64,000 nt of DNA from Pseudopedobacter saltans DSM 12145. GTDB taxonomy: Bacteria > Bacteroidota > Bacteroidia > Sphingobacteriales > Sphingobacteriaceae. Below are positions 44,101 through 53,648 of this stretch, piece after piece. Position 1 is the first letter of the stretch, and each line of letters opens with the position of its first letter. Both the position numbers and the translations under genes were made by a program. Under the pieces are notes generated by a model, which did not search any database, had not been told where the DNA came from, and was given only the letters and a program-made list of their open reading frames with translations. The stretch is from positions 3,906,001 to 3,970,000 of the forward strand of contig NC_015177.1 in the NCBI RefSeq assembly GCF_000190735.1, read 5' to 3'.

Positions 44101-44775
44101 GGCAACGGGGACCCCATTTTATCAGAACCTGTGCGGGCATTAAACAAAAACGGACAACCTTATCAAAATGCAGCCGGACAACCTGTTTACCAAAAAGATT
44201 TAGGATATGGTGGCGTAGCTGTACAACCTGGAGAAGTACGCTTGAAAGATGTTAATGAGGACGGTATTGTAAATGAAAAGGATTTTATAAGAATAGGAAA
44301 TACAACTATTCCTAAGGTTGCTTTTGGTTTTTCTTTCGGTTTCAATTATAAGGGATTTGATTTTTCTACACTTTTTCAGGGAGTTGGTGGTGTAGCGAAA
44401 TTTGCCATGGGGCAAAGACACTTTAACAAGCAGGAATCTTTATTTGAAGTCGACTTGAATCGTTTTACGTTAGAACGTTACAATAATGGTGAGCGTATTG
44501 ATTTTCCTTTGGCAGCTTACGACCATGCGGGAGCAAATAATAGCTACTTTCTTAAAAATACTTCATACATGCGTTTGAAGAATCTGGAGGTAGGCTATAC
44601 TGTAAAACCAGATTTTCTGAAAAGAGTAGGGTTAAGATCTGCCCGTGTTTACGTTAATGGAAATAATTTGTACACCTGGTCTCCTAATAAAATCTGGGGA
44701 GATCCTGAAAATCTGGGATACATAGGCTATCCATTAACCAGAACGTACAACGTGGGATTAAATGTTAATTTCTAA
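41188..44775 (+). CDS. SusC/RagA-family TonB-dependent receptor with STN domain
   Basis: A 1195-residue outer-membrane transporter that imports oligosaccharides with its SusD lid. After a long leader with a signal segment (LTVILLTVAFLQASAAGFAQ, about 26-45) come the STN signalling domain (about 50-118), a carboxypeptidase-regulatory-like domain (about 133-205, GVSVSIKGTSVGVLSDVNGNF), the plug (about 222-335, with ILKDASATAVYGVRGANGVI) and the barrel ending in YNVGLNVNF. The STN domain identifies it as the sensor for the FecR/sigma pair directly upstream. SusD follows after 19 bases. Confidence 0.96.
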   Translation: MYKKYSARLYRTHTCCLKKYFIAMKLTVILLTVAFLQASAAGFAQRVSIDVKKTSVKDVLYNITKQTGYSFIANGAILEKLDPVTLQVKNEDLKKVLDKIFDEDKFEILFNESQTVVIKGRSNKFSILQNRTVRGKVKDDRGEELPGVSVSIKGTSVGVLSDVNGNFTLANVPPNAVLSFSFIGMEPQEISLNGRAEIAVVMKSHVINVEEVVVVAYGQQKKESVTAAISTVSSKELVQSPVANISNALAGRLSGLTAIQQNGKPGTDATTLYVRGVGTYTDQTSPLIMVDGVARESYNEIDPNEIETISILKDASATAVYGVRGANGVILITTKRGKEGAPKITASAQTAISEFTKKPTFVNSYEYAMLQNEKSFQTYWINHARDADITTWNDFLVKREANWIKEASLYYSPQEMLYYKNAHTPTLENGQRNPYYDPYFHPDVNWTDQIFKDFAPQSQINANITGGTEALKYFVSLGYLTQGGLFNTDYMPFSKEMDFRKRRYNLRGNFDFDVNKNFRISVDVGTQFVNISGMDNDGYAWEKRILWSTPLSSPGIIDGKFVVPYSNPNTALNPLYEIANSNNYNLTDNSTLNSSVRLSHKLDFITKGLSINARGAYDSYFSSRSGGKFSPIYYGISRNPNGDNLDPIFSQLKEVTPAERWSPWYNGKWRKVYGEFALNYGRTFGGHNITGLLLYNMEKLFNPYLAYHLPKSYLGMASRFTYGYKGRYLGEFNMGYNGSENFPEGKRFGFLPAYSLGWVASNEDFFPKNDYISYLKIRGSRGKVGNDNIGGARYLYLPDVWAYGGSGYSYMGYTFGTLNDKNTLQGAQEGTLGNPNVTWETATKSNIGFELHLFKDKLSFTYDYFHEKRIDILSYRGTVPAIVQATLPPYNLGQVKNWGNELEVSFRDSKGSVGYWVKGNFSTNHNKIVFQDEAIADGLEYQATTGRPIGQGLYLQAEGLYTSWSDLYKIDGNGDPILSEPVRALNKNGQPYQNAAGQPVYQKDLGYGGVAVQPGEVRLKDVNEDGIVNEKDFIRIGNTTIPKVAFGFSFGFNYKGFDFSTLFQGVGGVAKFAMGQRHFNKQESLFEVDLNRFTLERYNNGERIDFPLAAYDHAGANNSYFLKNTSYMRLKNLEVGYTVKPDFLKRVGLRSARVYVNGNNLYTWSPNKIWGDPENLGYIGYPLTRTYNVGLNVNF

Positions 44776-44794
44776 CCGAATTATCTAAAAGGAA

Positions 44795-46690
44795 ATGAAA
44801 AAATCGATTTTAAATATTTTACTTCTTGGCGGTTTGGCTGTAGCAATATTTACGGCTGGTTGTACAAAAGACTTTTTACAAAAACCCAAAGGAGGTGCTG
44901 TAACCGTTGATACAATTTTCCATACTAAAAATCAGGCTCAATTTGCGGTTTCCAGAATGTACACATGGTGTGTAAGAGGTTACTTACCACAGGGATCTAC
45001 TGATTTGCCAAGGCCAGAGATTCTGACAGATGCGCTTTATATTATATCTCCGGGATATGACTGGGCGAATCTGGGAATCAACGCTCCGACCTATAAGAAA
45101 GGGAATATGGGAGCAAATAGTAATGTAGACTACGGTTGGGGAGCGGGTACTGATAAAAATGTTACGGGAGGAGCATTCGGCTGGCACTATAAAGGTATAC
45201 GGCAGGCAAATTTGGTGTTAAAGAATATAGATATGGTTGTCGATGCAGATCAGGCATGGAAAAGTGACGTAAAAGGCCAGGCTATTTTTTGTAGGGCATT
45301 ACAGCATTATGAATTATTCCGTTACTACGGCGGTATACCTATTGTTTCCAATGCGTTAGCCGGTGACGGAAATATTAACTTGCCAAGAAGATCTATCCAA
45401 TCAGTAGTAGACAGTGTGGTAAAATGGTGTGATCAGGCAGCAAATCTTTTACCTCCTACCAGAAGTAGTTCCGACTATGGCAAGATTACAAAGCTTGCAG
45501 CAATGGCTTTAAAATCAAGAATTCTATTGTATGCCGCAAGTCCGTTATATAATACTCCGGATAATATGAAATCCGTAATTTCTCCTGCAAGGTATGGAGA
45601 TCAGCGAGATACGGTATTATGCTATCCTAATTATGATAAGGAACGATGGAAAAGAGCCGCGGATGCCGCAAAGGATGTAATTGATAATGCAGCTGCGGCC
45701 GGAGTAGAGATTTATAACACGGGAAAAGCGGAAACTGATATTGGAACAGACAATTATGCAGGTTTGGGAGATTATGAGGCTGTTTGGAATGTGTTTGCAA
45801 ATAAAGAATTGATTTTGGTAAGTACCAAAAATCAGGATGGTGGTGATTGGGGAGCAACATTGACAGCATGGGGTAAGAACCTGTCATCTAAAGTAGGAAA
45901 CTGGGAGTGGGGTGTGAAGAATAATATGCCTATAGAATTTATGCAGCTTTATGAAAAGCGAGATGGTACTAAGTTTACGTTACCTGCGTCGGGTACAGAT
46001 TTACCGGTAGACATTCGAAGTTTTAATCTTGATCCGAGATTTTACCAGACGGTGGCTTATGATGGAATGTTTTTTAGAGCGGCATCGGGAGGTAAGTTTG
46101 GTGTAGTTCCTTTTTATAAAGCCGGCGATGGTTTTCAGGCAGGAGCTTTATCCGCCAGTGACGTGGGGCCGGATGGTTATGCTTTGGATGTTTATAAGTT
46201 TGTGGCGAGAGTAGATAACGGTTCTTGGAATCATTTCGCATGGCCGGTTTTTAGATTGGCCGAATTCTACTTGAGCTATGCCGAAGCAATAAACGAATAC
46301 AATGGTGGGCCAAATTCAGAAGCATATAAATACTTAAACGACATCAGAAAAAGAGCAGGTATGCCCGATAAAGCAGGTTTGGATTATCAGGCTTTTCAAA
46401 GTGCAGTACAAAATGAACGTACTATTGAGCTGGCTTACGAAGGACACAGATACAATGATCTTTTGAGATGGTTGAAAGCACATACGGTTTTGAATACCAA
46501 TTTAAGAGGTATCGCCACTACGGCAAAAAAGGGCGGTGATGGTAGCTTAAAAAGATCTTGGGAAATCGTTCCTTTTATGACACAGGTATTCCCTTTAAAA
46601 TATTACTATTTGCCATTCATTACATCAGAGGTAAGTAAGAAATATTTAGGAGACGGAGCATCTTGGGATGGACAAAATCCAGGCTGGTAA
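44795..46690 (+). CDS. SusD/RagB-family outer-membrane lipoprotein, first
   Basis: A 631-residue surface glycan-binding lipoprotein that caps the SusC channel. The lipoprotein signal ends at AIFTAGC. The N-terminal TPR-like part has the family segment GIRQANLVLKNIDM and the C-terminal part the signatures FRLAEFYLSYAEAINEYN and YEGHRYNDLLRWL. It is longer than the usual 500-570 residues, from insertions in the middle. It pairs with the preceding SusC. Confidence 0.95.
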   Translation: MKKSILNILLLGGLAVAIFTAGCTKDFLQKPKGGAVTVDTIFHTKNQAQFAVSRMYTWCVRGYLPQGSTDLPRPEILTDALYIISPGYDWANLGINAPTYKKGNMGANSNVDYGWGAGTDKNVTGGAFGWHYKGIRQANLVLKNIDMVVDADQAWKSDVKGQAIFCRALQHYELFRYYGGIPIVSNALAGDGNINLPRRSIQSVVDSVVKWCDQAANLLPPTRSSSDYGKITKLAAMALKSRILLYAASPLYNTPDNMKSVISPARYGDQRDTVLCYPNYDKERWKRAADAAKDVIDNAAAAGVEIYNTGKAETDIGTDNYAGLGDYEAVWNVFANKELILVSTKNQDGGDWGATLTAWGKNLSSKVGNWEWGVKNNMPIEFMQLYEKRDGTKFTLPASGTDLPVDIRSFNLDPRFYQTVAYDGMFFRAASGGKFGVVPFYKAGDGFQAGALSASDVGPDGYALDVYKFVARVDNGSWNHFAWPVFRLAEFYLSYAEAINEYNGGPNSEAYKYLNDIRKRAGMPDKAGLDYQAFQSAVQNERTIELAYEGHRYNDLLRWLKAHTVLNTNLRGIATTAKKGGDGSLKRSWEIVPFMTQVFPLKYYYLPFITSEVSKKYLGDGASWDGQNPGW

Positions 46691-46717
46691 TAATTTAAAC
46701 TTTATTAATTGGGAAAA

Positions 46718-49555
46718 ATGAAAAAAGAATATATAAAACTTTTTGCCTGTGTCTTTTCATTTTGCGGTTTTCTGTCTGCTAAGGCGCAAAGCATAGAGGA
46801 AAGTCTGTCCGGCGTAAAAAATAGTGTAGGTTCATTTGCCGATAGCTCTTCTGTAGCCGGTATACGACAAAATACGGGAGCTGTTTTTACATTGAAAGGT
46901 ACAGAGCTTCAGCGTATGATGGTTGGGAATCTGTTAAATACTTTACAAGGACGAATCCCGGGACTGACAGTAGTTACAGGTTCTGGGGAACCCGGATATG
47001 ATAACCCTACGTTATACCTTAGAGGACAGAGCAGCTGGAATATTGCCGGAAACAAAGTGCTTATTTATCTGGATGGTTTTGAAGTGGACATGAATACAAT
47101 ATCGTCTTTGTCTGCTTACGAGATAGAATCTGTAACGCTTTTTAAAGATGCTTTAGCTTTGGCTTCTTACGGTTTACAGGGGGGAGCGGGTGTACTTTGG
47201 ATCAGGACGGTTTCTGGTGACGCTTCAAAGGTGAAAATTATGGCTAATGGACGGTATGGTATACAAAGTGCTTTAAAATTACCAACTGTTGTTGACGCGT
47301 ATGATTTCACCACACATTATAATCAGGCATTAACGAATGACGGGCTTCCGATAAAATATCCAAATCCGGACCTGTATAAAGCAACTAATGATCCATTTCA
47401 TCCAAACGTGAATTGGTACGACCAGGTTCTTAAAAATACATCTACTATTCAGGATTACAATTTGTCTTTCAGGGGTGGAAGCGAGAAAGCGAAATACTTT
47501 GTATTGATGAATTATACTGACTTTACTGGTTTATATAAAGATGCAGATGTTATTGATAAGGAATTTGGCACAAATGCCCGTTACAACAAGATCAATTTAA
47601 GAGGTAACGTAGATTTGCAATTGAGTAAGAGTCTTTCGGTAACGGCAAATATTTCGGCCATTACAGAAGACAAGAATACTCCTGCAGGTTTTACTGCAAC
47701 AGAATTATTCGATAATCTTTTGAAAACTCCTGCCTCTGCTTTCCCCGTAAAAAATCCAAATGATAGCTGGGGGATATCATCAGCCTATAATTTCAATGCG
47801 GTGCAACGGCTACAAAGGTTTGGTATATGGAACTCGCATACCAGAAATTTGCAGACAAACTTTTCTTTTACAGAGAAACTGGATGCCATCACAAAAGGAT
47901 TGGCCTTGAAAGGCGGGCTTTCTTTCAGCAATCAATATGTTGGCTATTATCAAAAACTTTTTGGAATACCGGGGTACGAAATTGCTAAGAATGCTAACGA
48001 TGAGCCAATTCTTGATGGTTTTGGTAATATTGGTTATATCCAGAGAGGAAGTATTAGCGAAAAAATAGAAGAGGGAGAAACAAGTCACTGGAATAGAAAT
48101 ACCGGACAGTTGGGGCTCGAATACCGAAGAACTTTTAATGAAAGTACTTTTTCGGGGACCTTATTGGCGAAAAGACAGAATTATTCTAAAAATAATACGG
48201 TCTATCAGTTAAGGCATCAGGGTTTGTCCGCGAGTTTTTCTTACGATTACTCAAAAACTTACCTATTGGATTTGGTGGCATCGTATAACGGTTCTACAGA
48301 TTTTGCTCCTGGAAAAAGATATGGTTTTTTTCCTGCTGTAGGTTTAGCTTGGGTTTTATCTAATGAAAATTTCTTAAAAGAGAATAATAGTATTGATTTT
48401 CTTAAACTAAGAGCTACTTATGGTAAGGTAGGAAATGTTAACGAAAGCTACCGTTTCTTATACCAACAATGGGCAATATCCAGCGGTAACTGGAAATTGG
48501 GTTCGGGAAATGCAGATAAAGGAGGAAGAAAAGAAGGTCCCATTGCGAATCCTGAAGCTTCATGGGAAGAAAAGACCAGCTTTAATCTGGGATTTGATTT
48601 GAAATTGTTTAAAAAACTAACTGCAACAATTGATTTATTCAATGAAAAGCGAACTGGTAGTCTTGAACTTCCAAGTGCAGACATTCCGGCTTATACAGGT
48701 TTTTCACTTCAATACTTAAATACTGGCGAAGTTAAAAATAAAGGATTTGAGGCTTCTTTATCCTTTGATAATAATGATCATGCATTCCAGTATTATTTAA
48801 GGGGTTCTGCATCTTTTGCTAGAAATGAGATTACTAAACGGTCCGAAGCTTTACAGCCTTATAGCTATTTGTATTCACAGGGCTATCGTTTAGGGCAATT
48901 TAAGGGACTTGTTTTTGATGGTTTTTATCAGGAGGCTGATTTTAATACAGATGGTACTTTAAAATCGGGTACTGTGAGTTCTTCTTATGCGCCAATTAAA
49001 CCTGGAGACTTAAAGTTTAAAGACCAGGATAACAATGGCATCATCAACGATTACGACAAAATTCCTTTAGCCTATGCCAAGCTTCCCGAGATGACTTTGG
49101 GATTTAATATCGGTTTCAAATTTAAAAGATTTGATTTTGATGCATTTCTACAAGGTGTAATGAACAGGACGGTAAGTCTTCTGAGCGATGCCTACATCTA
49201 TACTCATCCATTTGTGGATAATAACAATATGACGGTATTCTCACTAAACAGTTGGACATCGGCAACAGCATCAACTGCAGATTATCCAAGGCTGTCTACA
49301 CTAAAAAATGCCAATAACGAACAACAATCCGATTTTTGGTTACGTAATGGAAACTTTTTTAAGCTAAGAAGCATAGAGTTGGGATATACACTTCCTAAAA
49401 TCAATTCCTTAAAACGCCTAGATGATGTACGCCTTTTTGTTAATGGGACAAATCTTTTTATCTGGGATAATATCGAAGATTTGGAAGCGGAACGCATGTC
49501 AATGGGTTACCCTTTGATGAAAGCTGTGAGCTTTGGATTAAAAATGAAGTTTTAG
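46718..49555 (+). CDS. SusC-family receptor lacking N-terminal STN and carboxypeptidase-like domains
   Basis: A second SusC of 945 residues, starting at the ATG at 46718 (a TTG three codons upstream is less likely). The signal peptide (LFACVFSFCGFLSAKAQ) is followed by only about 30 unstructured residues before the plug (LKGTELQRMMVGNLLNTLQG, ESVTLFKDALALASYGLQGG). Neither STN nor carboxypeptidase-regulatory-like domain is present. The barrel is complete and ends in SFGLKMKF. It cannot signal to FecR directly and probably depends on the first receptor for induction. Similarity to the first SusC looks low, so it is not a recent duplicate. Confidence 0.92.
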   Translation: MKKEYIKLFACVFSFCGFLSAKAQSIEESLSGVKNSVGSFADSSSVAGIRQNTGAVFTLKGTELQRMMVGNLLNTLQGRIPGLTVVTGSGEPGYDNPTLYLRGQSSWNIAGNKVLIYLDGFEVDMNTISSLSAYEIESVTLFKDALALASYGLQGGAGVLWIRTVSGDASKVKIMANGRYGIQSALKLPTVVDAYDFTTHYNQALTNDGLPIKYPNPDLYKATNDPFHPNVNWYDQVLKNTSTIQDYNLSFRGGSEKAKYFVLMNYTDFTGLYKDADVIDKEFGTNARYNKINLRGNVDLQLSKSLSVTANISAITEDKNTPAGFTATELFDNLLKTPASAFPVKNPNDSWGISSAYNFNAVQRLQRFGIWNSHTRNLQTNFSFTEKLDAITKGLALKGGLSFSNQYVGYYQKLFGIPGYEIAKNANDEPILDGFGNIGYIQRGSISEKIEEGETSHWNRNTGQLGLEYRRTFNESTFSGTLLAKRQNYSKNNTVYQLRHQGLSASFSYDYSKTYLLDLVASYNGSTDFAPGKRYGFFPAVGLAWVLSNENFLKENNSIDFLKLRATYGKVGNVNESYRFLYQQWAISSGNWKLGSGNADKGGRKEGPIANPEASWEEKTSFNLGFDLKLFKKLTATIDLFNEKRTGSLELPSADIPAYTGFSLQYLNTGEVKNKGFEASLSFDNNDHAFQYYLRGSASFARNEITKRSEALQPYSYLYSQGYRLGQFKGLVFDGFYQEADFNTDGTLKSGTVSSSYAPIKPGDLKFKDQDNNGIINDYDKIPLAYAKLPEMTLGFNIGFKFKRFDFDAFLQGVMNRTVSLLSDAYIYTHPFVDNNNMTVFSLNSWTSATASTADYPRLSTLKNANNEQQSDFWLRNGNFFKLRSIELGYTLPKINSLKRLDDVRLFVNGTNLFIWDNIEDLEAERMSMGYPLMKAVSFGLKMKF

Positions 49556-49577
49556 TATCAATTATAAAACATAGACA

Positions 49578-51263
49578 ATGAAAATTAATCGATATATATC
49601 AGCTCTAATATTATCCGCTATCGTTTACGGATGTAAAGACGATTATCTGGATGTAAGAAAAATTGATGCGAACATATCTACCGAGCAACTTTATTCTACA
49701 TACACTTACGTTCAGGGTGTGGTTTGGAATACCTATAGCTACTTGCCGGACGGTTTAGCTGACGTGAAAAGAGAGGGCGCTACCGATAATGCAGAATGTA
49801 CCAATGTAAGTGCAGATGCACAGGTGTTCAATTTAGGAATCTGGAATCAATACGCTAATCCCGATGGTGTATGGAGTAAAAATTTCGAAGGCATTAGGCA
49901 AGCAAATCTATTCCTTAAGAATAAAGGTAAGATAGACATCTCTTATATCAAGAACGGCGTTGTTGGAGTAGATTCTACATCTTATTACAATGCCCGCGAT
50001 AACGTGAAATATATGGAGGGCGAAGTATTGTTTTTAAAAGCATATTTCTATTTCGAATTACTAAAGCGTTATGGTGGCGTTCCGATTTTTGAAGAGCCTT
50101 TAGATTATAAGGATAAAAATACCTGGAAAAATGTGCAGCGAAATTCTGTTGATGAGGTTATCAAATATATTGCATCATTATGTGATAAAGCGGCAAATAT
50201 AATTCCGGCAAATTTAAATGCATCCTGGTACGAAGATGGTAGGGTCACCCATGGAGCTATTAAAGCTTTAAAAGCAAAAGCACTGTTATATGGTGCCAGT
50301 CCTTTGTATAAAGAGGCCGGATCAACCATAAGTTGGGCAGATGCTGCAAGTGCAGCTAATGACGTGATAAAACTGAAAAAATACTCGTTAGATGCTTCCT
50401 ATTCTAAATTATTCGGTCCGGATAACACCAGTACAGCAGAACTGATTTTTTATAGAAGATATGGTTCTATAAATTGGCCAGAGAAAGATAATTTTCCAAT
50501 TGTTTTCGAGAATAGTAATGGAAACAGTACTACTCCTTCTCAAAATTATGTAGATGGGTTTGAAGTGCTTATAAAGTCGGGAAATACCGTTACAGGATCC
50601 GAACCATTTAATTGGAATAATCCGGTGCATGCGGCCAATCCGTACCAAAATAGAGATCCACGCCTGGCAGCGACTGTTATTTTCAATAATGCTAATTATA
50701 AATCTACAGTTATTGAGACTTTTTATGGAGGTAACAGTGGTTTACCGAAATTAAATGCCACCAAGACAGGTTACTATTTGTCAAAATGGTCCAACCCGGC
50801 TTTAGATTTAGTGAACGATACGAAATCGAACCATACATGGGCTTATATGCGATATGCTGAAGTTTTATTGAATTATGCCGAAGCTATGTTTAATGCTTAT
50901 GGGGCTACAGCAGATCCGGGAAGTTTTGGTTTGACGGCTTTACAGGCAATTAACCAGGTAAGAGCCAGATCGGCTATGCCGGCATTAACTGCAAACCAAT
51001 TAAACCAGGCTGCTATAGAAAGAGAGCGTAATGTGGAACTGGGTTTCGAAGATCAGCGATTTTGGGATGTAAGGAGATGGAATAAGGGCGAAACATATTT
51101 TAAAACACCTTTAAATAGAATTGAAATCGCTAAGCAGGGAAACAGCTTTATTTATCAGGTGAAAAAGTTAGAGGATAGGGTATATGACAAAAAAATGAAC
51201 TGGTACCCAATTCCGCAAACTGAAATAAGTATTACGGGCTGGACACAAAACCCTAATTGGTAA
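49578..51263 (+). CDS. SusD/RagB-family outer-membrane lipoprotein, second
   Basis: A 561-residue SusD with normal length. The lipoprotein signal ends at AIVYGC. Family signatures are EGIRQANLFLKNKG near residue 105, GEVLFLKAYFYFELLKRYGG, AYMRYAEVLLNYAEAMFNAYG and ELGFEDQRFWDVRRWNKG. It follows the second SusC after 22 bases and should form its lid. The DUF1735-type lipoprotein starts 30 bases downstream. Confidence 0.95.
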   Translation: MKINRYISALILSAIVYGCKDDYLDVRKIDANISTEQLYSTYTYVQGVVWNTYSYLPDGLADVKREGATDNAECTNVSADAQVFNLGIWNQYANPDGVWSKNFEGIRQANLFLKNKGKIDISYIKNGVVGVDSTSYYNARDNVKYMEGEVLFLKAYFYFELLKRYGGVPIFEEPLDYKDKNTWKNVQRNSVDEVIKYIASLCDKAANIIPANLNASWYEDGRVTHGAIKALKAKALLYGASPLYKEAGSTISWADAASAANDVIKLKKYSLDASYSKLFGPDNTSTAELIFYRRYGSINWPEKDNFPIVFENSNGNSTTPSQNYVDGFEVLIKSGNTVTGSEPFNWNNPVHAANPYQNRDPRLAATVIFNNANYKSTVIETFYGGNSGLPKLNATKTGYYLSKWSNPALDLVNDTKSNHTWAYMRYAEVLLNYAEAMFNAYGATADPGSFGLTALQAINQVRARSAMPALTANQLNQAAIERERNVELGFEDQRFWDVRRWNKGETYFKTPLNRIEIAKQGNSFIYQVKKLEDRVYDKKMNWYPIPQTEISITGWTQNPNW

Positions 51264-51293
51264 AAATTATTGCTTACGATAAAAAGAGATATT

Positions 51294-52775
51294 ATGAAAA
51301 TCCATAAATATTCGAAATATAAATTGTTTGCATTCCTGGCGTTTTTAAGCTCGGCTTGTCAGCAGGAAACTATTGAAGGACCTAAGGCAACAGGAAATGA
51401 ACCCTATAAGGTTTATTTCTTAAATGCTGATGCACCAAATGGGGTGATTAATGCTGTGGACAAGACTGCTATGGAAATAGATGCTGAAGCAAAGACAGCG
51501 AATTTTCCTTTGCAAATTTTTAGAGGTGGCCAGGCAGGTTCGGAACCCTTTACTGTTGATGTAGAAATAGATAATAGCACTATTCCCGCTTTAATACAAT
51601 CGGGTGCACTGCCTGCAAATACCATAGCCTTAGATGCCAGTACCTACACTTTTGATACTAAAACAGCACTTTCGGTTACAAATGATATGATGAAAGGAAG
51701 TGCTACACCAAAGGTTAATATCGGTAAGTTGGGACCGTATGCAGGAAAGAATGTCGCTCTGGGATTTAAGTTAAAAAGTACATCAAGATATACTATCAAT
51801 GAAACGAAAAATAAAGTGGTAATGTATTTTGAGGTTAATAAAATAGCTGGCCCAATTTATTTTCCGGTTTCTCAATCATCAAATCCAGGGAAGTTAGATT
51901 TGATGACTACAACCTACTCTGTTAATAATACCGCTAATGAAGTTACTTTTAATATCCCAGTACAGAGGGCTGGAGTAGCCAATTTGGGAACTTTTACAGT
52001 AGATGTTACGGTAGATAACAGCATTATTGCAGGCGCTTCTTTGCCGGCAAATACGGTAGCTTTAGATCCTGCAGATTACTCTTTGGAAAATAAAGTGAAC
52101 ATGAACTTGACTACCGGTGTGGTCCAGGGAAATATCCGTCCTAAAATTAAGATTTCAAGTTTGGATAAGTATAGTGGGAAAATTGTTGCATTGGGACTGA
52201 AATTGGCGAATGCTTCTCAGTTCACTATAGATCCCAGTAAAGATAAAGCAGTGGTTTATTTTAATGCGGACGCTTTATTGGATGACGTGGTTCCACCTAC
52301 AAACCAAATAGTGAATTCGGCCTGGCAAATTTTGAAAATCTCTAATAATGATAATGTTAAGTTCACAGTAAATGGCGACGGAAGTGTACTAGCCACTGGT
52401 GGTAATAGTGGTCACCAGGGGATTTATCAAGCGATACAAGTTAAAGCCGGTAGAAAATATAAGATTGATATGCGTGTAAAAGGATCTGGAACAACAGATA
52501 CCTGGTTTGAAGTTTATGTGGGAACACCAGCTCCTGTGCAATTGAGTGATTATAGCAGTGGAGGAAATTTAATGGGGTTAAATACCTGGAGCGGTTGTGG
52601 TAAATCTCCTTTTGATGGGCAGCTTTCGGCCATCGCTTGTTCTGGAGCTACACCTAAAGGTGTTTTTACTGCTTCAGCAACGGGAACAATGTATGTGGTT
52701 ATTCGTTCTGGAGGAGCAAATCTTGGAGCCGATGGAATAACGATTACCAATATAGATTTAAGAAGGATACCTTAG
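51294..52775 (+). CDS. DUF1735-type surface glycan-binding lipoprotein
   Basis: A 493-residue lipoprotein (signal ending FLAFLSSAC) placed where surface glycan-binding proteins usually sit in a PUL. It has two tandem DUF1735-like Ig domains with parallel patterns: about 35-185 (PLQIFRGGQAGSEPFTVDVE, DNSTIPALI, LPANTIALDASTYTF) and about 190-330 (NIPVQRAGVANLGTFTVDVT, DNSIIAGAS, LPANTVALDPADYSL). A C-terminal jelly-roll of about 145 residues (NSAWQILKISNNDNVKF to the end) resembles a carbohydrate-binding module. The start is set at 51294 so the signal peptide is normal. The glycan bound is unknown. Confidence 0.82.
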   Translation: MKIHKYSKYKLFAFLAFLSSACQQETIEGPKATGNEPYKVYFLNADAPNGVINAVDKTAMEIDAEAKTANFPLQIFRGGQAGSEPFTVDVEIDNSTIPALIQSGALPANTIALDASTYTFDTKTALSVTNDMMKGSATPKVNIGKLGPYAGKNVALGFKLKSTSRYTINETKNKVVMYFEVNKIAGPIYFPVSQSSNPGKLDLMTTTYSVNNTANEVTFNIPVQRAGVANLGTFTVDVTVDNSIIAGASLPANTVALDPADYSLENKVNMNLTTGVVQGNIRPKIKISSLDKYSGKIVALGLKLANASQFTIDPSKDKAVVYFNADALLDDVVPPTNQIVNSAWQILKISNNDNVKFTVNGDGSVLATGGNSGHQGIYQAIQVKAGRKYKIDMRVKGSGTTDTWFEVYVGTPAPVQLSDYSSGGNLMGLNTWSGCGKSPFDGQLSAIACSGATPKGVFTASATGTMYVVIRSGGANLGADGITITNIDLRRIP

Positions 52776-52796
52776 AATTTTATAGAAACCAATAGG

Positions 52797-52832
52797 CAAA
52801 GGCTCTACCTTTATGGTAGAGTTTTGCTTTTT
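52797..52832 (+). terminator. Terminator after the DUF1735-type gene
   Basis: The core CTCTACC / GGTAGAG pairs over 7 bases with a 5-base loop, extended by further A-T and G-T pairs, and is followed by T-runs. It separates the uptake genes from the ThuA gene by partial termination or a new transcript. Confidence 0.6.
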
Positions 52833-52844
52833 AAAGGGCTTAAT

Positions 52845-53624
52845 ATGGTGGCAAGCACATTTAAAAAAATCATTCTCCTTATTATTTGTCATAGTGTCTT
52901 TTTGCAATTATCTTTTTCAAAATCCAGAGCACATTACAAATTTAAAGCCTTGGTTCTGACCGAACGGGGCGGACAGCATGAAGGTTTTGTATCAGCGGCT
53001 TTGGTATGGTTAGAGGAGTTTTCTAAAAAGGAGAATTTTCAAATCACGGTAATTAACCATCCTAAAGAGATGGAGAAAGTGGACTTAGCTAATTATAAAG
53101 TGTTTATACAGCTTAATTATCCGCCATATAACTGGACGGATAAGACCAAGCAAGCTTTTGAAAATTATATTGACGAAGGGCATGGAGGTTGGGTTGGTTT
53201 TCATCATGCTACTTTATTGGGGGATTTTGATGGTTATCCCATGTGGAATTGGTTTTCTGATTTTATGGGCGGTATCAAATTCAAGTCTTATATAGCAGAA
53301 AGGGCGACTGGAACAGTGCATGTCGAAGATAGTAAACATCCGATAATGAACGGTTTGCCGACTTCATTTGATCTTCCGGATGACGAATGGTATACCTTTG
53401 ACAAAAATCCTCGAGACAATGTGCATGTTCTGGCGAATGTTGATGAATCCAGTTACAATCCTGCATCTAATGTGAAGATGGGAGATCATCCCGTAATTTG
53501 GATTAATCACCATAAAAAAGCGAAGAATGTTTATTTCTTAATGGGGCATCATGCGAATTTATTAAAGACCGAAAACTTTAAGAAAATATTTGCAAACGCT
53601 ATATTATGGGCAGCCAAAAAATAA
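52845..53624 (+). CDS. Secreted ThuA-domain protein, first
   Basis: A 259-residue protein with a signal peptide (about residues 1-24, IILLIICHSVFLQLSFSKS) and a ThuA domain, a class I glutamine-amidotransferase-like fold named after a trehalose-utilisation gene of Sinorhizobium. Family segments visible are ALVLTERGGQHEGFVSAAL, the Gly-rich EGHGGWVGFHHATLLGD, DDEWYTFDKNP and HPVIWINHHKKAKNVYF. The lack of a lipobox suggests a periplasmic location. The start is at the ATG at 52845, since the upstream extension would precede the signal. Its reaction is unknown. Confidence 0.87.
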   Translation: MVASTFKKIILLIICHSVFLQLSFSKSRAHYKFKALVLTERGGQHEGFVSAALVWLEEFSKKENFQITVINHPKEMEKVDLANYKVFIQLNYPPYNWTDKTKQAFENYIDEGHGGWVGFHHATLLGDFDGYPMWNWFSDFMGGIKFKSYIAERATGTVHVEDSKHPIMNGLPTSFDLPDDEWYTFDKNPRDNVHVLANVDESSYNPASNVKMGDHPVIWINHHKKAKNVYFLMGHHANLLKTENFKKIFANAILWAAKK

Positions 53625-53648
53625 TTATATAAACCAAACCTTGAATCA